Of a DNA stretch of 64,000 nt, positions 26,453 to 36,531 are shown piece by piece (position 1 is the stretch's first letter; each line of letters begins with the position of its first letter). This DNA is from Bacteroidetes bacterium 43-16. Its GTDB lineage: Bacteria; Bacteroidota; Bacteroidia; Chitinophagales; Chitinophagaceae. A model generated the notes under the pieces. The model had not been told where the DNA came from and searched no databases. It saw only the letters and a list, made by a program, of their open reading frames with translations. A program made the translations under genes and the position numbers. The DNA lies in contig MKTB01000009.1 of assembly GCA_001897525.1 (NCBI GenBank), positions 1-64,000 of the forward strand. The letters run 5' to 3'.

Positions 26453-26959
26453 ATGAAGTTGATCAGTGTAGTGGCCGCCTCTGCAAATAATGTCATTGGT
26501 ATTGATAACAAGATGCCCTGGCACTTACCGGATGACCTGAAGTTTTTTAAGCAAACAACCTCGGGCTTCCCGATCATTATGGGTAAGAATACCTGGTTGT
26601 CCCTGGGGCAGAAACCTTTGCCGAACAGGGCCAATGTAGTTATTTCCAATAGCCTGGAAGCCGCTGCAGGCGCTATCGTGGTAAAAGACATAGAGCAAGC
26701 TATCAGCCTGCTGGAAACGAGCCATCCGGGGCTGGAAAAGGCCTTTGTGATCGGTGGCGGGCAGATCTATAAGGCGACTATGGACATTATGGATGAAATG
26801 TATGTTACCCGTATACATACGGTTATTGATAATGGTATGGTCTTTTTCCCGGAATTCGCGGAAAGTGATTGGGAAAAGGTCTGGAGTGAGTTTCATGATA
26901 AGGATGAAAAGCATTTGTTCTCCTTTACCTTTGAGCATTGGATCAGGAAAAATAAATAG
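26453..26959 (+). CDS. folA: Dihydrofolate reductase
   Basis: A 168-residue DHFR of standard length. The N-terminal ISVVAASANNVIGIDNKMPWHLPDDLKFFK includes the MPWHLPDD loop with the catalytic acidic residue, then MGKNTW, the NADPH-binding region, and VIGGGQIYKA. It regenerates tetrahydrofolate. Its GTG-started neighbour follows after 9 bp. Confidence 0.95.
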   Translation: MKLISVVAASANNVIGIDNKMPWHLPDDLKFFKQTTSGFPIIMGKNTWLSLGQKPLPNRANVVISNSLEAAAGAIVVKDIEQAISLLETSHPGLEKAFVIGGGQIYKATMDIMDEMYVTRIHTVIDNGMVFFPEFAESDWEKVWSEFHDKDEKHLFSFTFEHWIRKNK

Positions 26960-26968
26960 AGACTGTTC

Positions 26969-27499
26969 GTGAATTTTTTGAATTATTTATTGAAGGCCAA
27001 AGGCCGCCATGGAACACATTCTCCATACATTTATAAGTTCGTAGAGGAGGTGCTGCATGAGGGGAAAGGTGTGTGGGATTATCCGCAGGAAATTTCCGGG
27101 GATACGAAGGAGCATAAGAAAGCACGTACTTTGTTCCGGGTTTTGGCTCACCTGAGTGATAGACAACAATTAGTTGTAGCTCCTTCTTTGATCCATACGT
27201 ATAATTGGTTATCCTATTTTAAACCGCTTATAGCAGAACCTGCTGCACTTGCTATGGAACAACATGCAGTCTGTGTATTGCCAATTAACGAGGCAGAGCA
27301 GTATGCTGATACGTTTTTTGAGGCATTGGCAGGCCGCAATATCACAGTATTATTAGTGCATCCGCAAAACCGGCAATATCACTTGCTTGCAGCACGTTTT
27401 GAACAGGAATCTTTCAATTGCACAGTATTTGCCTGGGACTTTTCTATTTTAATGAATAGGGCAGACTTTAAACGGAAACAACATTTTATCTTAAGATAG
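26969..27499 (+). CDS. Methyltransferase-family-like protein lacking a clear SAM motif
   Basis: The frame begins with GTG at 26969 and codes for 176 residues. The N-terminal segment LKAKGRHGTHSPYIYKFVEEVL closely resembles the start of a Bacteroidota class I methyltransferase-like family, and the C-terminal end (WDFSILMNR...QHFILR) also fits. The usual SAM-binding stretch (E-x-G-x-x-x-G) is not seen and the protein is shorter than the family norm, so it may be a degenerate, non-catalytic relative. The GTG start is supported because no in-frame ATG precedes the conserved segment. It follows folA by 9 bp and overlaps the convergent O-antigen ligase gene by 9 bp. Confidence 0.6.
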   Translation: MNFLNYLLKAKGRHGTHSPYIYKFVEEVLHEGKGVWDYPQEISGDTKEHKKARTLFRVLAHLSDRQQLVVAPSLIHTYNWLSYFKPLIAEPAALAMEQHAVCVLPINEAEQYADTFFEALAGRNITVLLVHPQNRQYHLLAARFEQESFNCTVFAWDFSILMNRADFKRKQHFILR

Positions 27500-28948
27500 T
27501 TGCTCCTGTTTGTTTTCTTTTTTGATCTGGTTGCCCACCCAGTAGAGCAGTACCGTTGCCAGGTAAAAAATAGCTCCTATCTTATAGGTCTGCAGCAATT
27601 CAGAGAAGAGGTTGTTGATGAAAAATGCAGCGATTACCATTGCGGCCACCAGTGTCATTCTCCGGTAAAGTACATTCCTCGTCTTGTGATACAATTTTTG
27701 TGCCTGGTAAAACAAGGCCCAGATGAAGATACCATAGAGTATCATGGCCGGCCAGCCTTGCTCCACGAGCATGAAGATAAAGTAATTGTGGGTAGTTGAT
27801 TTTTCTTCGTTCCGGCTTACATAGGTGCGGAACATCTGTATGGCATGAGGTTTGTAGAAATCGTAAAAGTTATTAGGTCCTACGCCCGTCATCGGCTTTT
27901 CCATACTCATTCTTGCCGAGGCGATCCACCGGTAAAAGCGTTCCATAGAGGACATATCTCCACCCATGAAGGTAGCTTTTAAGAGATCATCAAAGGAATG
28001 CCTGGAATAAGTTTGCTCGTAATTGGGTTTGAAATTTTTATAATTATCGTCTACCACCAGGTAGGCCACAATACTGAATGCGCAAATAAAGAACAGGGTC
28101 ATTAACCAGTTGACCAGTTTTTTCCTGATGGCATAAATAATAACGAATGCGAAGGCTACTGCGAGTATAGCGGCCCTGGCAAAGGTCAGGTAGGTACACA
28201 CAATGAAGAAAACCAGCAAGAGTAAGTAAAATCTCCGGGTCCATACTTTAGACTTGTCTGTATGCTTCCAGAGCATATAGGGTATAGGTACCAGCATGGA
28301 TAGGATACAGCCATGATCAACGTGGTTGTAAAAGAAAGGTTTTACGGCAACATTGGTATATAGATAAGTAAAGTTTTTCAAGGCATGCCTGATGAGTACA
28401 TAGGTAGCCACAAGCGTGAAGCTGATCATGAGTATCTTACACAGCTTCATCCAGTCGGCCTCTTTCTTTAAAACCATCATGGGTAATATCAGGAAAGAAA
28501 GTAGCTGAATGGTATTAACGCCTAAATATTTAATGGAAGGTAGCGGTATTTCGGAGAAGATCACAGAGATCATCAGCCAGAAGAATTGCAGGAAGATGAT
28601 CAGGGTTAAGGGATGCCTGTAAAAGTTATCATAAACCAGTTTCCTGTTGTATAGCAGTAAGGCCAGGGCCAGCAAAGCCGAAATGATGCTGAGCGGCATC
28701 AGGGGCAGGTACATAGTACCCGTTCCTACTTTGACAATACCTGTAGTGGCTATGGCGAAGATAAAAAACCAATAATAGCTTTTCCAGTTCAGGACGAGCC
28801 AGGCAACAAAAAGTAAAGCAAAGGGCAGGGTAATGGCAATATAGAACTGTGTTGCTGAAAACACCGCAATAGAGGCCAATAGTATGAGTATGGCTACAAG
28901 GTTGAGCCAGTTCGGGATTGCTTTCTTATGTTGAAGGGCAGCCTGCAC
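27491..28948 (-). CDS. O-antigen ligase/polymerase family membrane protein
   Basis: A 485-residue polytopic protein with about 12 hydrophobic segments. The periplasmic loop GVGPNNFYDFY ... STTHNYFIFMLVEQGWPA (about residues 345-400) is the Wzy_C-type region of O-antigen ligases and polymerases, with the conserved His in THNYF. It either joins polysaccharide to a carrier lipid or polymerises repeat units; WaaL and Wzy types cannot be told apart by eye. Its ATG overlaps the stop of the Wzz-like gene, indicating translational coupling in a surface polysaccharide unit. Confidence 0.82.
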   Translation of the reverse strand: MQAALQHKKAIPNWLNLVAILILLASIAVFSATQFYIAITLPFALLFVAWLVLNWKSYYWFFIFAIATTGIVKVGTGTMYLPLMPLSIISALLALALLLYNRKLVYDNFYRHPLTLIIFLQFFWLMISVIFSEIPLPSIKYLGVNTIQLLSFLILPMMVLKKEADWMKLCKILMISFTLVATYVLIRHALKNFTYLYTNVAVKPFFYNHVDHGCILSMLVPIPYMLWKHTDKSKVWTRRFYLLLLVFFIVCTYLTFARAAILAVAFAFVIIYAIRKKLVNWLMTLFFICAFSIVAYLVVDDNYKNFKPNYEQTYSRHSFDDLLKATFMGGDMSSMERFYRWIASARMSMEKPMTGVGPNNFYDFYKPHAIQMFRTYVSRNEEKSTTHNYFIFMLVEQGWPAMILYGIFIWALFYQAQKLYHKTRNVLYRRMTLVAAMVIAAFFINNLFSELLQTYKIGAIFYLATVLLYWVGNQIKKENKQEQLS

Positions 28949-29901
28949 TATGATTGGGCTTTTGTTCTTTTATTCATCGCATTGGTCAGTAAAACCCAGA
29001 AGCAGGAAAACAGGAATGCTGCAACGGCACTACCCAGAACAATAAATATTGCTTTAGGGTTTGAAGGGATTGTTGGTTTGTACGGTCCGCTGACTTTATA
29101 GAAAATACGCATTTTATTTTCGTTCAGGAAACTGTTGTACTGGGATTTAAGACTGGCAAGTTTAGCGTTCTCTTCGTCCAGCTTGTCTTTGATCTGGACC
29201 AGGGATTTTAATTGCTCTATACCTTCTGTATTGCTTTCTGTAACAGGACTTGCACCACTATTGCCTGCAGTACCTCTTACCGGACCTAATGCATTGTAGA
29301 TATTGTAGGCTTTCCTTACCGCAGCAATTTGTGTACCGATAGCCTGGAGGGAATCGGCCAGTAACTGGCGTTTAAAATCTATTTCTTTGGTGATGTCTTT
29401 ATTGTATTCCTCGAAGTAGCTTACATATAAGTCTTCGGCTTTGTATAAGGCCGACTGTAAGGCTTTAAGGGCCAGGTCCGGGTCCTGGTCGGTGAATTTG
29501 ATTTCCAGGTCCGAATTGTCGGTACGCTTTACGGTGTAGTTGGCTTTGATGGCATCAAACAAGTCTTTTTCACGGATCTTTTTAACCTCCTGGTATTTGG
29601 TTTCCTGGTTGATGAAAGAGATCACGTCACTGTTCCCGAGGATCGTCATTGCTTTGTCGATCTCATTCTCTTTGGCAAAGGCATCTTTGATGTAGAAGGC
29701 TTCTTCACTGAACATCTGGTTGCGGTCAAAGTTCATGTAGCTCTTTACGATCACGTTTGCTTCAGCTGTATATACATCTGTCCGGATCATAACAAAGATC
29801 ACGGAAGCGATGATACCGAGTACCGTAATAATAAGCAGGGTTTTAAACTTGCTTTTCAGCAAGACAAGGATATCTATTAAATCGAATCTATTATCTTCCA
29901 T
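28948..29901 (-). CDS. Wzz/GumC-type polysaccharide chain-length or co-polymerase protein
   Basis: A 317-residue protein with transmembrane helices near both ends (about 19-37 and 285-305) and a long helical periplasmic region between them, the layout of polysaccharide co-polymerases. There is no C-terminal tyrosine kinase domain. The N-terminal segment DLIDILVLLKSKFKTLL and the later SGPYKPTIPSNPKA proline-rich stretch before the second helix are family hallmarks. It precedes and overlaps the O-antigen ligase gene by one base, and follows prfA after 48 bp on the same strand. Confidence 0.85.
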   Translation of the reverse strand: MEDNRFDLIDILVLLKSKFKTLLIITVLGIIASVIFVMIRTDVYTAEANVIVKSYMNFDRNQMFSEEAFYIKDAFAKENEIDKAMTILGNSDVISFINQETKYQEVKKIREKDLFDAIKANYTVKRTDNSDLEIKFTDQDPDLALKALQSALYKAEDLYVSYFEEYNKDITKEIDFKRQLLADSLQAIGTQIAAVRKAYNIYNALGPVRGTAGNSGASPVTESNTEGIEQLKSLVQIKDKLDEENAKLASLKSQYNSFLNENKMRIFYKVSGPYKPTIPSNPKAIFIVLGSAVAAFLFSCFWVLLTNAMNKRTKAQS

Positions 29902-29949
29902 TTAGATTGCGTTATTTGTTTCTTGTAGGGTTACAAAAAAAGTTAGGGT

Positions 29950-31023
29950 TTAAATACTTTCTCCGGCTTTCATTTTTTCGGCGTTCTCTGCGGTTTGCAG
30001 GGCGGTCAGCATTTCGTCAATATCACCGTTCATAAACTCATCCAGGTTATAATTGGTCATATTGATGCGGTGATCGGTGATCCTGCCCTGGGGATAGTTA
30101 TAGGTACGGATCTTTGCAGAACGGTCGCCGGTAGTGACAATACTTTTCCTCCTGTGGGCAATAGCTTCTTCATGCTTACGCACTTCTTCTTCATATAATT
30201 TGGTACGCAACATGGTCATTGCTTTTTCCCTGTTGCCAAGCTGGGTACGCTCTGTCTGGCAGATCACTACCGTGCCGGTAGGGATGTGGGTCAGCATAAC
30301 TTTGGTTTCTACCTTATTTACGTTCTGACCACCGGAACCGCCACTTCGTGCCGTTTCCATCTTCACATCACTTTCTCTCAGTTCAAAATCGATTTCATCT
30401 GCTTCCGGCATTACCTGTACAGTAGCTGCCGAAGTGTGTACACGTCCGCTGGCCTCTGTAGCGGGTACGCGTTGTACACGGTGCACACCACTTTCAAACT
30501 TTAATGTACCGTATACATCATTCCCGGTAACTTCCAGTTGAATGTCTTTATAGCCGCCTACAGTTCCTTCTGCTTCGTAGATCAGGCTCGCTTTCCAGCC
30601 TCGTTTATCGATGTATTTCATATACATTCTCAGCAGGTCACCGGCAAAAATACTGGCTTCATCGCCACCACTTCCCGCTCTGATCTCCAGTACCGCGTTT
30701 TTGTCATCGGTAGGGTCTTTCGGGATCATCAGCTGGCGGATCTCTTCCTCCAGTCTTATCTTCTCTTCTTCCTGGATCACCAGTTCCTCTTTGGCCATTT
30801 CTTTCAGTTCTGCATCACTTTCGTTAGCCAGTACATCTTTGCCAAATTCAATACCTTCCAGTACATTCCTGTATTTAAGATAGGATTGCACCAGGGGTTC
30901 CAGTTTTTTATATTCTTTAGAGACCTGGGTGAATTTTTTATTGTCACTCACGATCTCCGGGTTGGTTAACGCAATACCCAAGTCGATGAACTTGGCATTT
31001 AATGCTTCTAATTTATCTAACAT
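29950..31023 (-). CDS. prfA: Peptide chain release factor 1
   Basis: A 357-residue class I release factor. The codon-recognition tripeptide PAT (187-189, in [10 protein letters not shown]) identifies RF1, which reads UAA and UAG, and GGQ (231-233, in SGGQNVNK) is the peptidyl-tRNA hydrolysis motif. Length is normal. It may be transcribed together with the polysaccharide genes downstream, as no terminator is seen in the 48-bp gap. Confidence 0.97.
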   Translation of the reverse strand: MLDKLEALNAKFIDLGIALTNPEIVSDNKKFTQVSKEYKKLEPLVQSYLKYRNVLEGIEFGKDVLANESDAELKEMAKEELVIQEEEKIRLEEEIRQLMIPKDPTDDKNAVLEIRAGSGGDEASIFAGDLLRMYMKYIDKRGWKASLIYEAEGTVGGYKDIQLEVTGNDVYGTLKFESGVHRVQRVPATEASGRVHTSAATVQVMPEADEIDFELRESDVKMETARSGGSGGQNVNKVETKVMLTHIPTGTVVICQTERTQLGNREKAMTMLRTKLYEEEVRKHEEAIAHRRKSIVTTGDRSAKIRTYNYPQGRITDHRINMTNYNLDEFMNGDIDEMLTALQTAENAEKMKAGESI

Positions 31024-31191
31024 TAATTTTTAAAGGAAATAAACTCTTTTTTAAATAAAAATGTAGGCCATTTCGAAACAAAATTGATTAAAATCTCATT
31101 TTCTCTGAACCTACTAAAAATCCGCGGCGAATTTACAAAGATTAATCGAAACGAATTCCTTTTAATTTTAACGCAAATATGGCCCTGAAAT

Positions 31192-31236
31192 TGTTCTGAA
31201 CAATAGCTATTTTATATACTTATTCACTTTCAGGGC
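31192..31236. terminator. Possible terminator between dipeptidyl peptidase and prfA
   Basis: GCCCTGAAA (31192-31200) and TTTCAGGGC (31228-31236) form a 9-bp inverted repeat around a long loop that itself contains TTGTTC/GAACAA. It lies 18 bp after the stop of the dipeptidyl peptidase (minus strand), but no strong T run follows. Confidence 0.4.
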
Positions 31237-31253
31237 GTATCTGCGGGATTGCT

Positions 31254-33443
31254 CTATAAATTGTTGAGGAGGAACTCGGTCATTTTTATGTACAGATTAT
31301 AACGGGTATAGCCTCCGTAAATGCTGTGGTTTTTATTTGTATAATAAAATGCATCAAAGTTTTTATTGGCATCTACCAATGCTTTAGACAACTCTGTCGC
31401 ATTTTGCAGGTGTACATTGTCATCGGCCATTCCGTGGATCAGCAGGTATTTGCCTTCCAGGTTTTTGGCCATCTGGAGGGGAGCATTGTCATCATATCCT
31501 TGTGCGTTTTCTGAAGGCTTACGCATAAATCTTTCAGTGTATACATTGTCATAAAGCCGCCAGTTGGTTACCGGTGCCACTGCAATGGCAGCTTTGAAGG
31601 TTTTCGGTGCTTTAAGTACGCAGATGGTACTCATAAAGCCGCCAAAACTCCAGCCCCATATCCCTATTCTTCCGGCATCTACATAAGATTGTTTACCTAA
31701 ATAATTGGCCACATCTATCTGGTCATCACTTTCCAGTTTGCCCAGCTGCAGGTAAGTTTTCTTTTTGAAGGCTTCTCCGCGCCCGCCTGTTCCGGTGCCA
31801 TCGGCTACGACTACAATATATCCTTTCTGGCTCAGCATCTGGTGCCACCAGTAATTGTCCAGCGGGAATTTATTTAAAACCTGTTGTGAGCCAGGTCCTG
31901 AATATTGGTACAGTAAGACGGGGTATTTTTTATTGGGATCAAAATTGGCCGGTTTGATCATATAGGCATTCAAGGCAACACCTTCCCGGTTGGGGATCTT
32001 GATAAACTCTGTTGCGCCCAGCTCATACTCCTTCAGGCGCTCCTGTAATCGTTTATTTTCTTCTAATACCCTGACTACTTTCCCTTTGGCATCAATGAGC
32101 TTGAAGGTAGGCACCTGCTTGTCTGATGAATAGCGGTCTACAAAATAGCTGAAGCCATTGCATGGACTTATTGCATGGGTGCCTTTTTGTGTGCTCAGTA
32201 ATTTGGGGATTCCTTTTTTAATATCGATTACATAAAAGGCGGTGTTCAATACATCTTCTGTGATGGTGTAGAAAATCTGTCCGTTACGGGTCTGTACCCC
32301 TAAAACGTCTTTTACTTCATTCACACCGCGGGTCAGTTGGGTCATTTCTTTTTTGATCCAGTTCCAGCGATAGAGGTGGTTGTACCCGTCTTGTTCCGAG
32401 GTGATCACGAAAGACTGGTTATCGGGTAAGAAGGTCAGGTTATCAGTAATGTCTACATAGTATTTGTTCTTTTCTTCGTAGATCACCTGGCTGTTGCCGC
32501 TATTTGCAGTTACTAAAAGGAGTTCCAGGTGATTTTGATGCCTGTTTAATCTTGTAACAGCGAGTTCATTATCCTTATTGGTCCATTTGATGCGGGGTAT
32601 ATACTGGTCCTTTTCCGGGCCTATGTCTGCAGTTGTATTATTTTTACTGTTCAGATCAAAAATGTGGATGCTGACAATAGAGTTGTCTTCCCCGGCTTTC
32701 GGGTATTTATACCGGTATTCGGTAGGATACTCTTTTCCTTCATCAAAAAACATAGTGTATTCTTTCACCTGGCTTTCGTCAAATTTGTAATAAGCAATGA
32801 AGTTGCCTTTCGGAGACCATTGGTAGGCCTGGGTGAAGCTGAATTCTTCTTCATATACCCAATCGCAATTACCATTGATGATCTTGTTTTTAAGACCATC
32901 ATTGGTCACTGTCTGCACTTGATCTGTAGGCAGGTCTTTGATGTATAGATTATTCTCTTTTACGAAAGCGACTTTTTGTGCATCTGGCGAAAAGCTGGCA
33001 TGTAATACTTTTGCCGGGTCTAAGAGGCGCAGCTGTTTACTGGCAATATCATATACATAGACTACGTACAGGGTAGAATGCCGGTATATAGGTTGCGGCT
33101 CGGTAAGGAGTAATAATTTCTTTTCATCACTGCTGAAGCTGAAATCTGCTAACTGTATCTGTTTGCCTTCATATACCAGGTCGCTTGCCTTCAGCAGAGT
33201 GCCTGCTTCTTTATTGGTATTGAGTGCATATATTTTTATATCCCCGTTGTTTTCTGTTTTTACATAACGTTTACCATCATTCATTACATTGAATCCGGGT
33301 ACGGAGGCTGCCGCAAATGTGCCGTTAAGCCAAATGTCTTCTAAAGTGATTTGTTTGGATTGTGCTACGGATTTTGCCGGTGTTAAAAAAACTAAGCTAA
33401 GGCATAGCATAGCGGAAAGAATACGGAATGTATAACTGAACAT
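31254..33443 (-). CDS. Dipeptidyl peptidase IV (S9B), exported
   Basis: A 729-residue exported serine peptidase (signal peptide to about residue 27). The N-terminal propeller contains the Glu pair in DWVYEEEFSF that binds the free N-terminus of substrates, a DPP-IV hallmark. The C-terminal alpha/beta-hydrolase domain has the triad S599 (GWSFGG), D674 (GMADDNVH) and H706 (NKNHSIYGG). It removes Xaa-Pro/Ala dipeptides in the periplasm. It is a single gene with DUF502 upstream on the same strand (31 bp gap). Confidence 0.94.
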   Translation of the reverse strand: MFSYTFRILSAMLCLSLVFLTPAKSVAQSKQITLEDIWLNGTFAAASVPGFNVMNDGKRYVKTENNGDIKIYALNTNKEAGTLLKASDLVYEGKQIQLADFSFSSDEKKLLLLTEPQPIYRHSTLYVVYVYDIASKQLRLLDPAKVLHASFSPDAQKVAFVKENNLYIKDLPTDQVQTVTNDGLKNKIINGNCDWVYEEEFSFTQAYQWSPKGNFIAYYKFDESQVKEYTMFFDEGKEYPTEYRYKYPKAGEDNSIVSIHIFDLNSKNNTTADIGPEKDQYIPRIKWTNKDNELAVTRLNRHQNHLELLLVTANSGNSQVIYEEKNKYYVDITDNLTFLPDNQSFVITSEQDGYNHLYRWNWIKKEMTQLTRGVNEVKDVLGVQTRNGQIFYTITEDVLNTAFYVIDIKKGIPKLLSTQKGTHAISPCNGFSYFVDRYSSDKQVPTFKLIDAKGKVVRVLEENKRLQERLKEYELGATEFIKIPNREGVALNAYMIKPANFDPNKKYPVLLYQYSGPGSQQVLNKFPLDNYWWHQMLSQKGYIVVVADGTGTGGRGEAFKKKTYLQLGKLESDDQIDVANYLGKQSYVDAGRIGIWGWSFGGFMSTICVLKAPKTFKAAIAVAPVTNWRLYDNVYTERFMRKPSENAQGYDDNAPLQMAKNLEGKYLLIHGMADDNVHLQNATELSKALVDANKNFDAFYYTNKNHSIYGGYTRYNLYIKMTEFLLNNL

Positions 33444-33474
33444 ATGGATACTGATTGATGTTTGTTTTTTTGAT

Positions 33475-34077
33475 TTATTTATTTTCGGGAGTGCCTGCTA
33501 TACCCGTGATACCACCGCTTACGGCAAACTTCATGGCTTCTGCAGCATTCATGCCTACCACAGGTTTTACGTTTTGGGCCTCTGTAACGATCACCCAGCC
33601 GGATATGGCGTAGGAGTGGGGCAGGTAAACGGAAACTTTTTCATGAAAGCCTTCAAAGCTCATGTCGGGTTGGGTCAGGAAGCCAATGCGCCATACCTCA
33701 GGATCGTTATGGGTCCTGACCCACACGGGATGGTTAAATTTCTTTTTATCGCCTACAAAAGAGACGAGTACTTCTTTGATGGAGGTGTAGATGAACTTTA
33801 TACCGGGTGTCTTCTCCAGGATATATTCCAGCAGGTCTACAATGAACCTGCCGATAAAGAAGCGCGTGCCTATAATGCCGATGAGTGTCGTAAATACGAT
33901 CAACAGGATGAAGGCAAGGCCGGGTATTTTTTCCGATAAACTCGGGATCAGGCTGTCGATACTGCTAAATACGTAGTAGATGACTGCTACGGTAACACTT
34001 ACAGGTCCCAGTATCACCAGGCCTTGCAAAAATGCTTTTAACAGGTATTTTCCTAAATTTCCTTTTTCTTCCGGCAT
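33475..34077 (-). CDS. DUF502 membrane protein
   Basis: A 200-residue protein, with two transmembrane helices (about 10-33 and 53-73) and a soluble domain with the HPVWVRTHNDPEVWRIGF and SVYLPHSYAISGW stretches typical of DUF502. The frame extends upstream to a TTG at 34104, but that TTG is the end of a TATCTTTG -7 element (34102-34109), so the ATG at 34077 is the better start. Function is unknown. The gene upstream (36459-34237) is closed off by a strong terminator. Confidence 0.82.
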   Translation of the reverse strand: MPEEKGNLGKYLLKAFLQGLVILGPVSVTVAVIYYVFSSIDSLIPSLSEKIPGLAFILLIVFTTLIGIIGTRFFIGRFIVDLLEYILEKTPGIKFIYTSIKEVLVSFVGDKKKFNHPVWVRTHNDPEVWRIGFLTQPDMSFEGFHEKVSVYLPHSYAISGWVIVTEAQNVKPVVGMNAAEAMKFAVSGGITGIAGTPENK

Positions 34078-34180
34078 TTGTTTGCTGTATATAATAAGGT
34101 TCAAAGATAAGTAAACAAGCAGTATGCACCATGCTCCGGGCTTGTAAATATTCCACGGGAATAATGGGCCGGTTTAAGTG

Positions 34181-34215
34181 AAAAGAGGAACAGTTACGAT
34201 AACTGTTCCTCTTTT
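34181..34215. terminator. Terminator, 16-bp perfect stem
   Basis: Positions 34181-34196 pair with 34200-34215 around a 3-nt loop, starting AAAAG and ending CTTTT. It follows the stop of the large secreted protein at 34237. Confidence 0.88.
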
Positions 34216-34236
34216 ATTTATATGTTCTATGTAAGA

Positions 34237-36459
34237 CTACCTGATGAGTGTTACATCTCCTTTATAAGTAACTACTTCTTTATTGGGTAATTCTGCAACC
34301 ACGATGTACATATATACGCCTTGCTCTACAGGTTGGCCTTTAAGTGTACCGTCCCAGCCTTTCTGAGGATCGATGGTGTTGAACATCTCCTGACCCCAAC
34401 GGTTAAAGATCTGGAACTTGGTGAGTTTGATAAACTTATTGCCCGGGATCTTGAACTCATCATTTTTACCATCACCATTTGGTGTAAAGGCATTCGGCAT
34501 GATTGGTTTTTCAGGGAAAATAACATTGATCGCGATGGATGCGGTGTCTTTACAACCAAATCTATCGGTACCTACTACTTTATAAGTGGTATTTTCATGC
34601 GCTTTGATTGTATTGTCCTGGATGAAGGGATCTACAAACAGGTGGCTGGGCTCCCAGGTATAGAATTGGAAGTTTCCGGCTACTTTAAAATAGATCGTTT
34701 CATCATATTTGTAAGTGCTGCCTGATGGAGGTAATACCGTGGTGAATTTTTCAGGTAATACTGCAGTCAGGGTTAAATTTTTCTCACTGGAACAGCCTGC
34801 AACCGGGGTGGTTACCTTAAGGGTGTAATTATATACGCCCGGAGGAGCATAAAAGAAATTGGTACCGATGTTACCGGCTCTTAATCCTGTAGCCGGAGTC
34901 CAGCTATAGAGGTAGTTTAAAGAGTCGGGGCTGATGCTCACCGGTAAAGGCACAGAGTCAGACAGGCAGATGGTTGTATCTGTAGACATATGGATGATAG
35001 GGATCTGCTCTACGGTAGCCAGGTAGCGCCTGTATGCCGGCGGACAGGTTGCCGGGGCATTAGGTTGTGTCACTTTAAGGGTAAAGATTCTGGAAGTCAG
35101 CATATTGGGGGTGATGGTGAGGTTACCTGTATTATAAACTACAGGGTCCCAGCTGAAATCATTGCCCGGAGCGACTTCTCCCTGGATGGTAATGGTAGTG
35201 TTAGGGCAGACGGTGGTCTCCGGCGTAGCAATATTTGCATAAAGAGAATCGTAGATATAAACGGTATCTCTTTGAATAATAGGAATAATTGCCGCATTTA
35301 CTAATACAGAATCCGGGTGCTTAACGCCGATCACTACATATTTTTCACCAGAATAAGGGCCTAAAAGACCTTTTACCTGGATGGTACCGGTAGACTGGCC
35401 CGGAGGAATCGGTAGTGTATTAGGTATGGTTTCATAGTGAACGCCCGGAATTGCGGTTCCCCCGATCTCTAAATGAAAACTGAAAGGCAACATGGTATCA
35501 CAATCTGTTCTTTTGTATTTGATCTCGGCAGGGGTACAGCCTCTTACAGTATGCAGTTTGCTGGTGTTGGCACCCAGGCCGGAAGTGGGTTGCGTAGCTA
35601 CTGCAGTACTGGTTAAGCTACCGGCTTTAAAGAAAATGCCGGAATCGTAGATCCCATCGGAAACGTTGGCAATAGCCAGTTTTAAACGGTAAGTTTCGCA
35701 GGGAATAACTTTAGCTTCAGCAGTCAGCACAGTGGTGAAGCCATCGAATACAACTGTTTGTCCCGTAACATTATCTACATAATACTGGGCAAAAGGAGCG
35801 TTAGCATCGATGCTGGTACAATTGGAAAGTGTACCATAAATACCCGGACCATTGGCAATGGTATTGATCATGATTGGTGTATTGGTTCCCGGTACTAATG
35901 CCACATTTCTTTTGGTAGGCATAGGTGTATTGCTGACAATACCTGGCCCTGAAATTAATAAGGCGAACACATCATTAACTGTAGCACAGGCATACTCAGG
36001 ATATTCTTCTGAACCAAAAACATAATTGAACTTAACCGTATCTCCTTTAGGGATAAAGTCAAATTCTAATACACAGGCATCGTAGGTGCTGGCCATACCA
36101 TAGTTGGCGGATATGGCGTTCAGATCTGCATCGCCCGGAGTATTGGTGATGGTGGTCATCTGTAAATTTGCAGGAGAACCAATACCATATACACCCGAAG
36201 CATTATCAATTCTCCCGGTACAGAGTACGATACCGCTATCAATCCCTAAATTGCTGGGACCGGAAAACTTTCCGCTACCATTATCATTACAGATAAGGGT
36301 AGCATTGGAGGTAGATACTCCGGGCCCGACCAGGATATCCACTAATTGCTGGGCTGCAAGATTTGGTGTGCCTACAAGCTGTGCATCAACCTGGGTTGAG
36401 CCTAATAGCAGGAAACAAAAACTCTTAATCAGTGCTTTTTGTAAAAATTTAAATTTCAT
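34237..36459 (-). CDS. Large surface protein: choice-of-anchor L domain and gliding-type C-terminal domain
   Basis: A 740-residue secreted protein with a signal peptide (cleavage near VDAQ). Residues about 30-290 form a choice-of-anchor L module with FNYVFGSEEYPEYA, a very typical signature. A middle region of Ig-like beta repeats follows, and residues about 650-740 are the gliding-motility-associated C-terminal domain (PNAFTPNGDGKNDEF, FNRWGQEMF, GVYMYIV), a sorting signal for type IX secretion of the CHU_C type. It probably acts outside the outer membrane. It has its own promoter (36501-36531) and terminator (34181). Confidence 0.9.
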   Translation of the reverse strand: MKFKFLQKALIKSFCFLLLGSTQVDAQLVGTPNLAAQQLVDILVGPGVSTSNATLICNDNGSGKFSGPSNLGIDSGIVLCTGRIDNASGVYGIGSPANLQMTTITNTPGDADLNAISANYGMASTYDACVLEFDFIPKGDTVKFNYVFGSEEYPEYACATVNDVFALLISGPGIVSNTPMPTKRNVALVPGTNTPIMINTIANGPGIYGTLSNCTSIDANAPFAQYYVDNVTGQTVVFDGFTTVLTAEAKVIPCETYRLKLAIANVSDGIYDSGIFFKAGSLTSTAVATQPTSGLGANTSKLHTVRGCTPAEIKYKRTDCDTMLPFSFHLEIGGTAIPGVHYETIPNTLPIPPGQSTGTIQVKGLLGPYSGEKYVVIGVKHPDSVLVNAAIIPIIQRDTVYIYDSLYANIATPETTVCPNTTITIQGEVAPGNDFSWDPVVYNTGNLTITPNMLTSRIFTLKVTQPNAPATCPPAYRRYLATVEQIPIIHMSTDTTICLSDSVPLPVSISPDSLNYLYSWTPATGLRAGNIGTNFFYAPPGVYNYTLKVTTPVAGCSSEKNLTLTAVLPEKFTTVLPPSGSTYKYDETIYFKVAGNFQFYTWEPSHLFVDPFIQDNTIKAHENTTYKVVGTDRFGCKDTASIAINVIFPEKPIMPNAFTPNGDGKNDEFKIPGNKFIKLTKFQIFNRWGQEMFNTIDPQKGWDGTLKGQPVEQGVYMYIVVAELPNKEVVTYKGDVTLIR

Positions 36460-36500
36460 GGATGGAATATTACAATGAAATAATGGTGAAAATGTTATAT

Positions 36501-36531
36501 CAAATTTAAGTTAATTTTTTCTTTTCTTCAA
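36501..36531 (-). promoter_or_regulatory. Promoter of the large secreted protein
   Basis: On the minus strand, TTG (36531-36529) and TAAATTTG (36508-36501) are 20 bp apart, a full match to the Bacteroidota consensus. The start codon is 42 bp downstream at 36459. Confidence 0.75.

Noticed and set aside
34078-34104. TTG start for the DUF502 gene
   Set aside because: The TTG is part of a TATCTTTG -7 element, so it cannot be translated from that transcript.
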